Made by a program: the position numbers and the translations under genes. The notes under the pieces were generated by a model. That model had not been told where the DNA came from, did not search any database, and was given only the letters and a program-made list of their open reading frames with translations. A DNA stretch of 64,000 nucleotides from Odontocerum albicorne (lineage: Eukaryota; Arthropoda; Insecta; Trichoptera; Odontoceridae), in NCBI GenBank assembly GCA_949825065.1, contig OX463841.1:16011064-16075063 (forward strand), in the 5' to 3' direction. Positions 11,591 to 24,110 of the stretch are shown here, piece after piece (position 1 is the first letter of the stretch; every line of letters starts with the position of its first letter).

Positions 11591-12261
11591 AAGAAGAAGG
11601 AAATCAAACTTTCGAAATTGATTAGATGTAACAGACAATAAAACTGTCAAATTGCGAACATGTCATCGATCAGAAATCTCAGAAAATAATTGAATGGTTG
11701 AGGTAAAATAGGCACTAACTACCAAAAAAATTATTTGAAACTAAGTATGCAGTTTCGTTCTATATGCCAAGGCTACTAACCGTAATACATCACCAAGTCC
11801 CTGCTGAGCCTCATTCTATTAAATCAAAGATAATGACTTCTCTACAAAATCCAATAAAAGCTTTAATCTCACGTTATTATCCACAATTTCTTCTTTTCCT
11901 TATATTGGCGTCCAGGGTACTTAGTGCTTTATTTTATTCAACCATTCAATTGATTATTTGGGTAGGCTTCGATTCAGTGTTTACATTTTATATAAACGGG
12001 CGGTCGCATCATGTAAATTTTTTAGTTTAAATTGCATGTGTTTTACGTTTACTTAATATTTTTATTGTTTACACTCGAAGTTAATTTAGAGGCCCTAGAA
12101 ATTACTAAGTCAGTACATCGGTCCGAACATCTGGCTAACAGTTATATCCCAAAAATATCTCCGCTCTTGGCCGAAATCGTCCCATACCTCCCTTACCCCT
12201 CAGTCCTCAACCGTTGAAGCGTGTATATCGGTACCAGTTCGAACAGAATTTAGTCTTGTTT

Positions 12262-12312
12262 GTGCTCCCCTGAAGATGAGGTGAAAACCTTGAAACCGGT
12301 AGGGTTATACCG
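12262..12312 (+). ncRNA. Hammerhead-like ribozyme motif (Penelope-type)
   Basis: Elements in order: helix I strand CCC (12267-12269), core CUGAAGA (12270-12276), one extra U, stem II GAGG/CCUU (12278-12281 with 12288-12291) and core GAA (12292-12294). Then come palindromic ACCGGU (12295-12300), A, and helix I strand GGG. This is the layout of a minimal hammerhead whose helix III is a short palindrome. Penelope-like retroelements are known to carry hammerhead motifs in their terminal repeats. The added U is the main departure from the classic core. Confidence 0.55.
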
Positions 12313-12692
12313 TCACAAAAAAGTGGAAAAAACAGAGTTTGATAAAAATATATTACAATAAAATAATTAACTTTGTATTTTTGTGCTTTAGTTATACATA
12401 TGTCATTATTTTATTATTTCTTGGTGATATTTGGTCTATTTTATATCTATCCATTCTAAGCTTATGTTACGAACTCTAATTAATACCATTTGCCGAAATA
12501 TTAACAAAAGTCGATAATCGAGAGCCTACTGTAGCTGACTTTAGTTACTTTTCTGATTTCATGAAGTTGTGCTTAGAAGTGGCCTTTTATAAATTCTAAA
12601 TCAAAGCCTTTTTGGTGTGACATTTTATTACATGGCGTTATACAAGATTCATTTTACTACTTTCTCAAGTATTCGTATAATATGCGTATATA

Positions 12693-13145
12693 TTGGTGTT
12701 AACATAAGCTGTGCCCGTTTTTTTCCAAATTAAGAGAACAAGAGGACACAACAAAAAAAATTACAACAAATTAGTCAATAATGTATTCTCCTTCGTTATT
12801 TTACAACAAATTAGTCAATAATGTATTCTCCTTCATTATTTACAACTTCTTGCCAACGTTCTACAAGTTTTTCAATGCCTGTGCGATAAAAACCATCCGG
12901 TCTTGACTCGAGGAATTCGTCCAACCATGTCCGCAATTTGACGTCATTATTGAAGGAAACGCCGCGCAAATTGTTCGAAAGCGACCGGAAAAGGTGGAAA
13001 GCCGACGGCGCGAGGTCTGGAGAAAGCTTTGGCAGCTTTATTACCTCGATTGAACGCGAACAGAAGGTGGTGTCGAAAATGCTCACTTTCGTCTACTTGA
13101 CATTCCATTTTGAAGGCTTGTAATCAAATAAAATAATAGACGTTA
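12693..13145 (-). mobile_element. Mariner-C internal deletion derivative, one end lost
   Basis: The left TIR (TTGGTGTTAACATAAGCTGT) follows TA at 12691-12692. The 3' UTR with two copies of 'caaattagtcaataatgtat' follows. The 5' side stops in the 5' UTR near 13140 without its TIR. Confidence 0.75.
12811..13108 (-). pseudogene. Mariner-C transposase with fused N- and C-termini
   Basis: The first ~27 codons (MECQVDESEHFRHHLLFAF then NKAAK) are joined by an internal deletion directly to the C-terminal part LSPDLAPSAFHLFRSL, ending VERWQEVVNNEGEYIID. The fusion is out of frame. The expected third catalytic Asp of the DD34D motif (PSD) reads PSA, so this lineage was inactive independently of the deletion. 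It pairs with 4672-4959, which kept only the N-terminus. Confidence 0.8.
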
Positions 13146-14160
13146 AACTAGAAAAGCTTTAAATAAGATCATTTTAGATAACTATTTTTAAAACTTTGAA
13201 TTTTTCATGACAATGATTTATCTGAGAAGATTTAATACAGACACGACTCCGTACCTTCACGATTCATAATCGTGGAGTTATTTTGTCCATCGAATATTGA
13301 GATGACACCATTCCTTGTCGGGATTCTGAAGAATGTTGGATCGGTCGGAATATGAGACCAAAGTTTCGACGCTGTTAATCATTCCAGAATATTTCCATCT
13401 CCCTTTTAATCTCTTGTACGTGTCTTCGTATTCAACGAACATAAGCAAGCGCAGACGGTGATAAATATATACAATTTCTATCAATAGAAATAAATATTTT
13501 TTCTTTTCATTGACGTGTGAGACTTAAGTTTAAATCCTTTTTTTTAAATAAAATCTTGTTTAAATAATTTAAAATATTTTTTTTTAATACATTTGTACTA
13601 TGTTTAACCTTTCCCTTCCTGTGTTAATAACGTCCGAGCGTTCCGGTGCTGTGTATTCAATACACATGTAAAAATGAGCGATTTAAAATCGAAAAAATAA
13701 TATTCAAAGCCAATCGCTTAAATTAATTAAATTTGAAGTCAAACGTGATAATAATTTAAATTTAATTGCTGAAAACATGAAAAAACCATCGGCCGACGTT
13801 CATACAACATGCGAAAAGACCACTTCACATGAAAGCCGGTAAGCTACTGACGGAGCGGAAAGACGAACACTGTCTGTTATAACATATACATATGTAATAA
13901 TATGTAAACGTTATTATAATATTAATAATTATATTTTTATTATACAATATTATAATTAATTAATAATATAATATAATAATATTACTAATAATCATAATAT
14001 AATCAAAATAATATGATAATAAATAAATAATTATTTAAAAATAATTAATAATAACATAAAAATATTTATACATTAAATGTTAAAAAATATTAATTTAATA
14101 TTATCAAGTGTATTATATTATTATTAAAATTATCATTATTTATTATGAAAAATAAAATAT

Positions 14161-14260
14161 TTTTTTATTTAATTAAGAGAGATTTTCTTGAATTAAATTC
14201 CACATAACCATTTTTTATTTAATTAAGAGAGATTTTCTTGAATTAAATCCCACATAACCA
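14161..14260. repeat. 50-bp direct duplication
   Basis: Two adjacent copies of a 50-bp unit containing 'aattaagagagattttcttg' and 'cacataacca', with one difference (attcc/atccc). It lies inside the piggyBac-like element. Confidence 0.85.
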
Positions 14261-14821
14261 TTTCCTAATCCTAAAAAAATATATAAAAATCGTTAACAAA
14301 TGGAAAAAAAGCAATGCTTCAAATCAACTTTTCCTAGGAGCTAAGAAGTTTCACTTCTACCGCGCGAGAGTCTCACGCATCTGTTTTTTATTTATTTATT
14401 TATGAGATTATGTGAAAAAGGAAAATGATTTAAGAGGTTACCGTAATAAATCATTTTGATTTACGCTGTAAAAATGTACTTCTTGTAAATTAGGGGTGAT
14501 AATAAAATGTATAATGAATTATAATTAAGATTAATTATAATTGGTCTTGATCGAAAACGTTAGCTAATGCCGTAAATGAATGAGGCAGATATATTTATTC
14601 ATTTTTTTAAGCAAACTGTTGTATTGCAGCAAAGACATAGCTCAGTTTAAACCTGAAAATCTCATGCGAAGGGGATAAAAGTCACGAGTCAGTCAGCTGA
14701 TACCGAAAGATTGGCTGCATCCCTATTTTTATAGGGGTCAAATCATAAACAATTGTATTTTATTTTTCTTAATTGAGAAGGTAAAGTTAAATATGATAAC
14801 AAACGTTTATTTCATTATCGC

Positions 14822-14866
14822 TTAACCCATCCGTCCTTGTGATGTGTAAATAGTACACATTGCTTC
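14822..14866 (+). mobile_element. Possible second piggyBac-type end
   Basis: TTAA followed by CCCATCCGTCCTTGTGATGTG and then a 'tgtgtaaatagtacaca' palindrome. This resembles the outer termini of the host element but is not the same. No partner end was found. Confidence 0.35.
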
Positions 14867-15737
14867 TAAAAACTTTAATATCTCTATAAATATAATAAAT
14901 ACTGGGTTCAGATTTTAGGTATTCCTCCGTAATACATTTACGCATTGAATGAAAATAATAATATTAATAATACAATAATAAGCACTTATTGACCACATCA
15001 GAGATACGAGTATTTTGTAAAAATCTGGAATAAATTCACCAATAAAATCAAATGTGTGCCAATGAGTGACGTAGGTATATTTAAAAAAAAAAGATTATGG
15101 GTGAGGAAGCGACGCTATTCACGTCTCACTCTTCTTCGGTATATGGAAACGCAAGAAATAGAATCTCAGTTCGCTCGCTTCTCTCGCTTCAGAAGCTTTC
15201 GGGCAGCCGTTTGAGGTGGTGGCATCGGCCGTTTTGTGAAAGTCGGCCGATGTTTTTTTTCATGTTTTCAGCAATTAAATTTCAATTATTATAACTTTTG
15301 ACTTTAAATTTAATTAATTTAAGCGATTGGCTATGAATATTATTTTTTCCGATTTCTAATCGTTCATTTTTACATGTGTATTGAATACACAGCACCGGAA
15401 CGTGTGTTTTTTTTAGCACAGGAAAGGAAAGGTTAATAATATGAGTATGATATGAGTAGCTTAAGATAGCAAATTCATATGTTTTTCTTTCTTATGGTGC
15501 TTTTCAACGTATCAAAATTGGTGATTACAACAGCGTTTAAAAAGAGTATAGAGACAGTATTGTCTTCAGCCCCAGTAATCGAGTCTTCTGGTTAAGAATC
15601 ATTGGAGTAGGCACGTAGCTCGCGGTTTGTCATCGCACGTGTTTGTAATAATATCGCACGTAAAGAATCAATAATACTCGTACACGTTATTCGGCGCGTG
15701 CGAGTATTATTTACATGACTGGGACGCTTTTTTATTT

Positions 15738-15812
15738 GGTTTGGTTACCATCGAGAATCAAACCCGAAGCCCCCGGGTGGAAGAAAAGCATTTTACCAAC
15801 TAAACTATGGAG
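15738..15812 (-). repeat. SINE-1-like tRNA-derived head
   Basis: The minus strand reads 'gatctccatagtttagttgg' (A box) and then 'cgggtttgattctcgatgg' (B box) over about 75 nt. It is close to the heads at 48124 (+) and 45842 (-). It is not folded convincingly enough to be a functional tRNA gene, and no SINE-1 tail follows. Confidence 0.5.
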
Positions 15813-16101
15813 ATCGTATAGATATAATGAAAAAAATATGAGAAAAAAATACGCCTGCTTTTGGCACGGGCAACAAAGAAAAACATTTTTCCTTTTTCAT
15901 TTGAAAAGGAAATTCAATACTTTTCTTATGTGTTTATACTCGTATCTATTTCTCTGAAAGTCTTGGGACTTTTTTCTAAGCTGAAACTTGAAATGCGTGA
16001 AAAGTACGAAATCGATATCATAACCACAAAAAATAAAGGATATATTTTAAGTCAAGGTATTTGTACTGAAAAAGGATATATTTCTTGCTATTTATTTTTG
16101 C

Positions 16102-16845
<744 letters not shown>

Positions 16846-16849
16846 TAGC

Positions 16850-19200
16850 CCAGTATGATTTTTTTCACTCAATATGTAGTCTTGGTCTATCGTAAGAAGA
16901 CGTAAAGGGCTGAACTGCGGAGCTGAAAGGGGGAATTTTGTAACATCCTTGTGTCATTGATAGAACAAAAAGGGTTTTGTAGTTGGAACAGTTTTTGTGT
17001 TTTAATTCCGTTGTATATTGTAGAAGCTAATAGTCGTTGAACGTAAACTATAAATTATTATTCTACACCTTCACTTATGTAATCAGTTAATGTATTTTAC
17101 ATTCACTCTTAAAAGTGTACTTTCACTCATCGTCGTAAGTGAGTATTTTAGAATATGAACATACATGCGTAACTGCGCTTGTTGCCATATTCATTGTGAG
17201 ATTTTGAAGTGTAAATGCAAGAAGAATGAATGCACATATATTTATTATTTTCAAACGAACAATATTTTACACACTCACTGTTACTTTAGTGAAGATATAC
17301 ATTCACTAATATTAGTTTACATTAACTGTAAAATCCATTACCACCGTGACATATTCATTAGTTAAGACATTCGTTTGTCTCGCGGTCAATTAGATGCGAA
17401 AAAAATATTTTTCATTATTTTCGTAACGTCTGTCTAAGATTTTTTTAACTTACCATACATGCACAATTTTGTATATGATATACTTAAATTTTTAATCATA
17501 TTTTTCCACACAGAAAAAAATGACTAAATTATTTTCTTAAAAATTATACATTAATATGTCGATGGATGTTTAAATAATATCATATTTAATTAACTAAAGT
17601 AAATTCCTAGAAAATATTGAAGAACAAACACTCGACAATATTTTGATTTCGGAGAAAATTCATCGAAGTATGAGGGAGAGTAAACTGCTTTATAATAAGA
17701 TTTTTGAAAACTCCTTTATTTTCCCGCAGTCTTATTCAAGCAAAAACCAGATCTTATAACCTTAATGAAAAACGAGGCTCTGATTTTACTAATTAGGGTC
17801 TATAATTTTTTTTCAGTTCAGAGTTCTTATTTCCAACGTAAGATTCATTCGCTGAAATTATTTTTATAATATTATATGTAGCTGTATGAGGTCCATCATT
17901 GACTGTCAATTTTATCATTTTTAAATAGCGTATTTTACCTTTTGATTTAAATTAATATTAATACAAGACGTAAATATTTTGAAAGTCTCTAGATACATAT
18001 TTTTTTTTCCTTTAACGTTTCTCGACAGGTATACATTATAAATTGAATGTTTAATTTATATAACATGAAAGCCTCGTCTCTCGTCTATTTTTGTTTCAGG
18101 ATTTGATATGAAATTAATATTTACGATCCCCTAATTTATATTAGAATATTTCATGTTATTTTATTAAAATAACAAATAGAAAAATTAATTTCCCCTTAAA
18201 ACGTAAGGCAGAGTTTAAACTTTTGAATAGTTGTTTTGTTAATATTTTTCGAGAAAATTGCTTTTCAGTAAAATGAGATGATTTTAGCTGAAATTGTTCT
18301 CTGAAACTGCCAAAAGCAAAATAAATAATATGTTCTGACATTTTTCACGTGTTGGATTCTAAAAAGAAATATTGTGGTGCTGTTTCAAAGAAAATCTTTT
18401 TCTTTTAATTTTTCGATTTACAAAGAGTTAATTGACAAGTATTCAAAAATAAATATTACATATATGTAATGCATTTTTGATTTGAGATTCCTGATTTTAG
18501 TTTGGTTTTGTAAGGAAGAAGTTTCCCAGTGCATAACAGGAATTGTTTAGAAGCATTGATTTAAAATGTTGTCAACATGTCCCTCCCTTTATTGGCCTCA
18601 GAAATAAGGGATTTCCTTTCAGAAATTATTATCGTCCTCTTCAACAGACAGACCTACGGACATTAATCTTTGTCTGCAAACGACTTTTGAAAAAATGTGA
18701 TTTCCGTCAGTTTGGCAAAATCTTTTATTTCACAAATGAGTCCTTGGAATTACGGACCCCTGGTTTATATTTCAAAACAGAGTTTCCCAATCTATAAGAA
18801 AAAGACATTTTTTTTCAATTTAATCAACACGCAGAGAAAGAAAAGTATAATTACTTAAAGCTTTTTTTCGTAATTTTCTAAACGAAATAAACCTGTAACA
18901 ACTTTAAAAATCATCACCATTTATTTATCGAGGTGCTTTCGTAATGGTCGCAAACTAAAACGGACACGTACGCTCACGTAACAGTCGCGACTTTGAATTG
19001 TAAATGCCAGCCAGTCTTGTTACTGTTAATACTCCGGTTTCGACCAAGTGACATTTGGTGCCGACGAATTTAACCATAAAATCTATAAACATCCGTCATC
19101 ATCATATTTGTTATACAGAGTGGCATAAGATATAAAGCTTCTGCTTATTTCATAAATTGAAACTTGTTGAAGATCCATAAAAAAAAACGAAATTCATAGA
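16850..19200. other. No recognised gene
   Basis: AT-rich with stop codons in all frames. The best ORF (18543-18797, 84 codons) has no motif I recognise. Minus-strand 'ggtcgaaaccgg' at 19040-19060 echoes the 3' half of the hammerhead-like motif, without a core. Confidence 0.5.
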
Positions 19201-19202
19201 TT

Positions 19203-19300
19203 CAAAGTCATAATATTCTTCATATATATCAAAGTCATAGATATACTCTTCATATATATCAAAGTCATAGATATACTCTTCATATATATCAAATTTGTTC
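19203..19300. repeat. 30-bp minisatellite
   Basis: About three copies of a 30-bp unit with 'caaagtcatagatatactct' and 'tcatatatat', nearly identical. Confidence 0.85.
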
Positions 19301-19912
19301 AATGTTTGAATTATCATATTACTTATTTTATTTTATTTAATTAACGACTCAACAGTATCTTTATATACGAGTACAAATGAACATGTGACAGCTATACAAG
19401 TACTTAAAATTATTGACAAAAAATACAAAAAATTATCTTAAACTAACATGAAATACAAAAAGCAGTAGTAATAATAAATTACAGTCATTGTTTTAAAATG
19501 ATTTAATAATTTTATGTACATTTAAGTTCAATATATGTATGTATACCACAAAATATAACCAAACTTCACCAAGCAGACTTACGTAATTGTCGAATACTTA
19601 TTTTATAGTGGTAAATAACTTAGATTTGTTTTTAGTGGAATAACGCTTACATAGAACAAAAATTGGAATTTTTGAGAATTTTATGGATATATCTTGAGAT
19701 ATAGAAAACACATGGGCTCACTTGTAGAACGAGATGCAAGTTGCTTTGCAGAATCGAAACCTTTCACATGTTCATGCAGGGTTACTCAACTTCAGAGGCA
19801 AAGTATTATCCTATAAAGTATTATAGTTAAGGTATTAACATTGTGGAGGTTTAAAGACATTGTAATTTATTTTTATCAAACACTGTTTATTCCATTTTTT
19901 GCAATGGTATAA

Positions 19913-19950
19913 CCCTACCGGTTTCAAGGCTTTCACCTCATCATCAGGGG
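19913..19950 (-). ncRNA. Hammerhead-like ribozyme motif, minus strand
   Basis: On the minus strand: CCC, CUGAUGA, one extra U, GAGG, loop UGAAAG, CCUU, GAA, ACCGGU, A, GGG. Same architecture and flanks ('gtgctccc' and 'gggttatacc') as 12262-12312. Position 7 of the core differs (U versus A), which the hammerhead consensus allows. The loop differs by one base. Confidence 0.55.
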
Positions 19951-19999
19951 AGCACAAAAAATACTCTGAGTGAGAAACAAATAACAATATTTGAATTAT

Positions 20000-22020
20000 C
20001 TTTACCCAAACCAATCAAACTTTTTTATCAGATGTATCGTTATATTTTCAATATTAAAATTTTTTTGAAATTGTAGTTATTCTTACAACAAAATCTGCTC
20101 TTCATATCCGTATTCTAGATCCATGATATTCCAGTCATTTAAACCTATCTGAATGCATATAGATTTTTTATTTATTATTTATTTGTGTTTCATAAATGGC
20201 GCTTTATAAATTATTATTTGGTTTTTCAGAATTACCATACTATAACTTAAATGTTAATTTGTTAACCTTTTAAAAAAATATTACACTAACATTTTATGAA
20301 TTTTCTGCCAAACGACTTACCTACTCTTCCAACCAACTAGATTATTTTAACTTTTACATGAAAAGTGCTAAACGAATGGTAACAATGAGTTTAAAAAAAA
20401 AAGTTGTATTCACAAAACAAACTGAAGCCCGAACATTTATTATTTTTTTGGCGTTCATTGTGACTATAGAAATTTTCTTCGAAAGTTTGAGAATCACAAA
20501 GGATGTCTAATGAAATGTCTATTTTTATTCCTTTAGAATCTGATTTCCCGAATCGAGTAAAAAGCGTAGAAATAGTTATAATGAAAAAATGTCCTACTGT
20601 AATTTGACGTTAGCAGATGGATTCTTTGCCTTTTTAAGTTTAATTCGTATCTGCTCAAAGTCAGGGATGCATTGGAGTAACAGAATGAGGAACATACATT
20701 TAAGTTTCTTTAAAAAAAAACTGATCTTTGAAAATGTGTTAAATGAAGGGAAAGGATTTAAAAAAATATTTAATTATAGTCAAAAAGATAGTTACATTCA
20801 AATTATTTTAAAGTTTAATTTGATTTTGAAACGTTTTCACACATTTATCTTACAAAAAATATCGTTAACCCTTAATACAAAAACACGAATATATGCAATA
20901 GCACTCGCACACGTCTGACAAATGCGATTTTTTAACCAAGTAAACTTTTTTTTGTTAAGGAAGGTGAACTCTTAAATCAGACTGGGACCGTATATTTTTT
21001 TAATCGGTCATCTTGAAATAAGAATAAATTTATTGTAACATCAAATAAATTAAATCAACACCTGTTTTTTTTTTTCGTTCCGCCTATGTTAAATAATACA
21101 AAAAAAAGGAGATCAATTCTTCTTTTTGATGTTTCAACTTTTTAATTAAATTCGTGAAGAGACTTGAGTAAAAATTTATACTTGCAAAGAAGAAGCAGTT
21201 TTTTCAGCAGTTTGTTCATCACAAAACTTCGTCATTTGATACTCTATGACACCATCAAATCTTGATTATTATATTTACCTGAAGAGCGCCCTAATTTATC
21301 GTATGTATAGAATTCATGTTTCAAATCCATATATATCAAATATGGTATAATTACAACACCGTAGACTATCGTTTTAGTTTTTGGCAGGTATTCCACCGAG
21401 AAAAGAAAACAATTTGAAAAAAAAATTGAATTCATTTATTTAAATGCATTAAATCTTAAAAATTTTTTAAAAGAGTTTTTTCTATAGTTGAAGATTCGTT
21501 GCGAAATTCTAGCCAAGTTCATTTGACAGCGAACAGCATACTTTTTTATTAAATTATAACAATTACGTAAAGGGCATCCAAAGAAATTTTATTTAAATCT
21601 TTATAAGTCTCAACGCTGAAAGTCTTGTCCCTTAAAACTTTTCAGGAGTATTATGAAAGAAATAAAATAAGGGAGACATCAAATTTGTCAACGGAAAAAT
21701 CGACTTATGTAAAATGAAAGAAGAAATCTCTTTGTTTATAATCCGAACAAAAGATTAAATTAATTAAAATTCCATAAATTAAAAACTCATAAATCTTCTG
21801 TAGGACAGTTCAGGCCCAGTCTTTCATTTTTAATAATGATCGTTGTACTTTTTAAATATCCTTCAGGTTCTATTTTTACAGCTGAAAAAATATATGCTGA
21901 AAAAAATAACAAAGTTATTTTCAATTGGCCTTACTTAATTTTTTTATTATAATTAATTTGTCATTGTCATCAGTTCTTTTTACCTTTAACACTTTATTTA
22001 ATTCAAGAGACTCTGTCATT
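20000..22020. other. No recognised gene
   Basis: AT-rich. A 109-codon ORF at 20589-20918 has no recognisable motif, and its composition matches its surroundings. Confidence 0.5.
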
Positions 22021-22029
22021 TTGATTCAT

Positions 22030-22400
22030 CTCTGAAACATGTTTTGGAACTTACATATATACCGTCTCCTTATCGGGGCAGGTAGAGAAAAGAGAACTTC
22101 AGAAATTCTTATAGTCGCACATATACATCGTTTCATTTATATCCATACATACTCCCGTACAACTCCTTCTTTCAAAACGATATTCAAAGTTTCCTTCTTT
22201 CAAAATATCGTTCACTTGATTCAAACAAACTTGCCTTAGTCTTGCTCTACCACGCATTTTACTCACATTTGTACTGTTTATTTGTGTTGTTAATTTTTCT
22301 TCATTCATTCATCACCAAACCATCTCAGAGTGGTTTTCTGAATTACTTAATACATCAGCCTTTTGTCCACATTCCTAATCACTTCGATTCCATATTCCGT
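22030..22400 (-). pseudogene. LINE-A ORF2 C-terminal copy
   Basis: Minus strand: TLRWFGDE, then MNEEKLTTQINSTNVSKMRG, a VCLNQVNDILKEGNFE segment, then RRSCTGVCMDIN and DKETVY. Order and motifs match the LINE-A tail (WFGHVERMNEERLTK...NVS..RGR.R..W.DQVNDILKEG). Frames shift at least twice. Confidence 0.7.
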
Positions 22401-22403
22401 CTT

Positions 22404-23222
22404 ATTTATTTATTTAACACTTTTATTGCAATACAATCTGGCGGGCTTATTGCCAGCCGGCAATCTCTTCCAACCAACCACACAAAAGTAAACGAAGTAA
22501 GTTACGTGGTCGCATCAATCATTCAAATGACTATCCATCCCCACGAAATCCATAAACATATACGCGAGAACATGCCCACAAACCCCACAAAGACGGACAA
22601 TCACCCGAACATTATTTTTCATATAAAGTGAGATATCATCAATCAAAAGGAAAGGAAAGGATGGTGGAGAGGAAAGGAAAAGAAAAATCAGGAATGAAAC
22701 ACGTTATTTTACTGACTAGAAATTAAGAGTTTTTTCAGTCGCTTCTTAAAGCATGCCAAGGACGGAGCGAGTCTTATATTGGTTTGTAACTGATTCCAGA
22801 GTCTCACTGCATGGACAGTAAAGGACGACGTAAGAAAGAAGAGCGGTGAACTGGAAAGGCCAATAAACAATCTCTGTTTGAGAGTAGCGCTAATCCATGA
22901 TTGGAAAGACGCTGAAAATTTTCGGCGAGATAAGAGGGTGCGGCGGGACAGTTAAGGATATTATACAATAGAGACAGTATGTGAATTTGGCGTCTATTTC
23001 TAACATTCAACCAGTTCAATGCCTTATGGTATGAAGTTATATGATCGTACTTTCGTAGGTTGAAAATAAATCTTAGGCACACATTTTGAAGACGCTGTAA
23101 TTTGTCCAGCTGTTCCTCTGTTACATCCAAGTAACATACGTCCGCATAGTTCAGAATCGGAAAGAGCAGAGATTGATATTTTAGTGCCCCATTGACTGTG
23201 TTTCGTATCGAATCATTGTCGA
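22404..23222 (-). mobile_element. LINE-C (CR1/Jockey-like) 3' part
   Basis: The 3' end at 22404 carries an (ATAAA)n tail preceded by 'cagattgtattgcaataaaa' and the conserved 'ggttggttggaagagattgcc'. Upstream is a ~300-bp 3' UTR with a purine-rich 'ggaaaggaaaggatggtgga' stretch, then the ORF2 C-terminus (22709-23222). The same 3' UTR is found at 36952-37255 and 44340-44700 (+). Confidence 0.8.
22709..23222 (-). pseudogene. LINE-C ORF2 C-terminus
   Basis: An open minus-strand frame reads TVNGALKYQSLLFPILNYAD, then EQLDKLQRLQNVCLRFIFNL, DHITSYHKALNWLNVRNRR, LSLLYNILN and HGLALLSNRDCLLAFPVHR. A frameshift near 22820 moves to the frame holding VRLWNQLQTNIRLAPSLACF and KKRLKKLLISSQ, then the stop. 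LQR.QN..LRFI, the WL....RR block and the RLWN.L....R....F...L terminus are hallmarks of CR1/Jockey-type reverse-transcriptase proteins. The copy is 5'-truncated. Confidence 0.85.
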
Positions 23223-23229
23223 ACTTATT

Positions 23230-24000
23230 TTATAATTTAACCAATTGAAAGATACTTTTGTTGAAATCGGATCGAGAAAAGCATTTTTAGATTAAAAAAA
23301 ATACTTTTTTTTCCAAATGAATACTTTTTTTCTTATCAAATAATAACCAAAAATTGAGTTTTTTGTTCGAAAACTATCCGGAAGCAAGAACTGATATTAG
23401 AGATCCTTCGTTTGATTTTCCTTTATAGTTTCCCAAAAAAAGATTGCCATTGTTGATCTTCGTAAAATATAAGAAAGATAAAGGTCGTTTTGACCCTAAA
23501 AATCATTTCTGAAAATTACTTTTCCTAATCATCCTTTTACTTGGAACTTATATCGAAGCTTAAATAAAAAGCACAACTATATAATTGATTCAGTTTATTT
23601 CTCCAAGTAGCCATTTTTATTTCTTGGAAAGTATTTTAATTCACAACGTTTTGCGTTTAATAAGGTTTCATCGATTTCAGTTTTGGAGGCAGTCATTATT
23701 TAAGAAGCCTTTGGTTTTCAGTACCGGACCCATTGAAGCTATGATTATTGGCTTTCATATTTATGAAATCTGTTAATCAAAACGTTATGCGTTTTTTTTA
23801 CTCCACTTTCAGGCGTTATTAAAAACGAACAAATTTAGTGTTATTTTTACTTTCATATACGTTCATGGCTAACCATGCGCAACAGTTAAAGAGGACTTAT
23901 TTCCCTATTAAAGGTCTTCTTCTGCAAGTGTTGTATCCTCTCAGAGGTTAGCTAAAGGTATTTTTCTTGGAGTATCGTATCTTATCAGAGTGTAAGGAAA
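23230..24000. other. No recognised gene
   Basis: AT-rich unassigned sequence. A 63-codon ORF at 23585-23776 shows no motif. Confidence 0.5.
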
Positions 24001-24110
24001 GGAAGATGATGATTGCGGCTATTAGACATGGAATATCCCCGCATCGGCATATTTGGAAAATCATATTTGGTAAGAAAAGTACCGGAAACTATCCAAGGGA
24101 AAAGGAACTA

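Larger units (their letters stand above)
10814..12531. mobile_element. Old Tigger-like element with nested insertions
   Basis: The left AGGCTCTCGATTATCGCGGGG and the complement of the right end AGGCTCTCGATTATCGACTTT face each other about 1.7 kb apart. The right end is followed by TA; the left terminal bases are decayed. In between lie an RTE-like LINE copy and a hammerhead-like motif. No Tigger transposase was recognised. Confidence 0.5.
13608..15432. mobile_element. PiggyBac-like non-autonomous element with ~200-bp TIRs
   Basis: TTAA occurs exactly at both borders (13604-13607 and 15433-15436). Left arm 13608-13800 and right arm 15240-15432 are long inverted repeats. Both start CCTTTCC(C/T)TTCCTGTG and share 'gttccggtgctgtgtattca' and 'ccaatcgcttaaattaatta'. 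The 1.4-kb interior is extremely AT-rich and has no transposase. TTAA duplication plus CC-starting ends is the piggyBac signature; the very long TIRs are less usual. Confidence 0.8.

Noticed and set aside
18543..18797. 84-codon ORF as a host gene
   Set aside because: No recognisable domain and no second copy in the window; could be a decayed element, but nothing supports it.
19040..19075. Additional hammerhead-like motif on the minus strand
   Set aside because: Only the 'cgaaaccgg' part is present; there is no CUGANGA core or paired helix I.
20589..20918. 109-codon ORF as a host gene
   Set aside because: No motif, no codon-composition contrast with its surroundings, no splice or promoter evidence.
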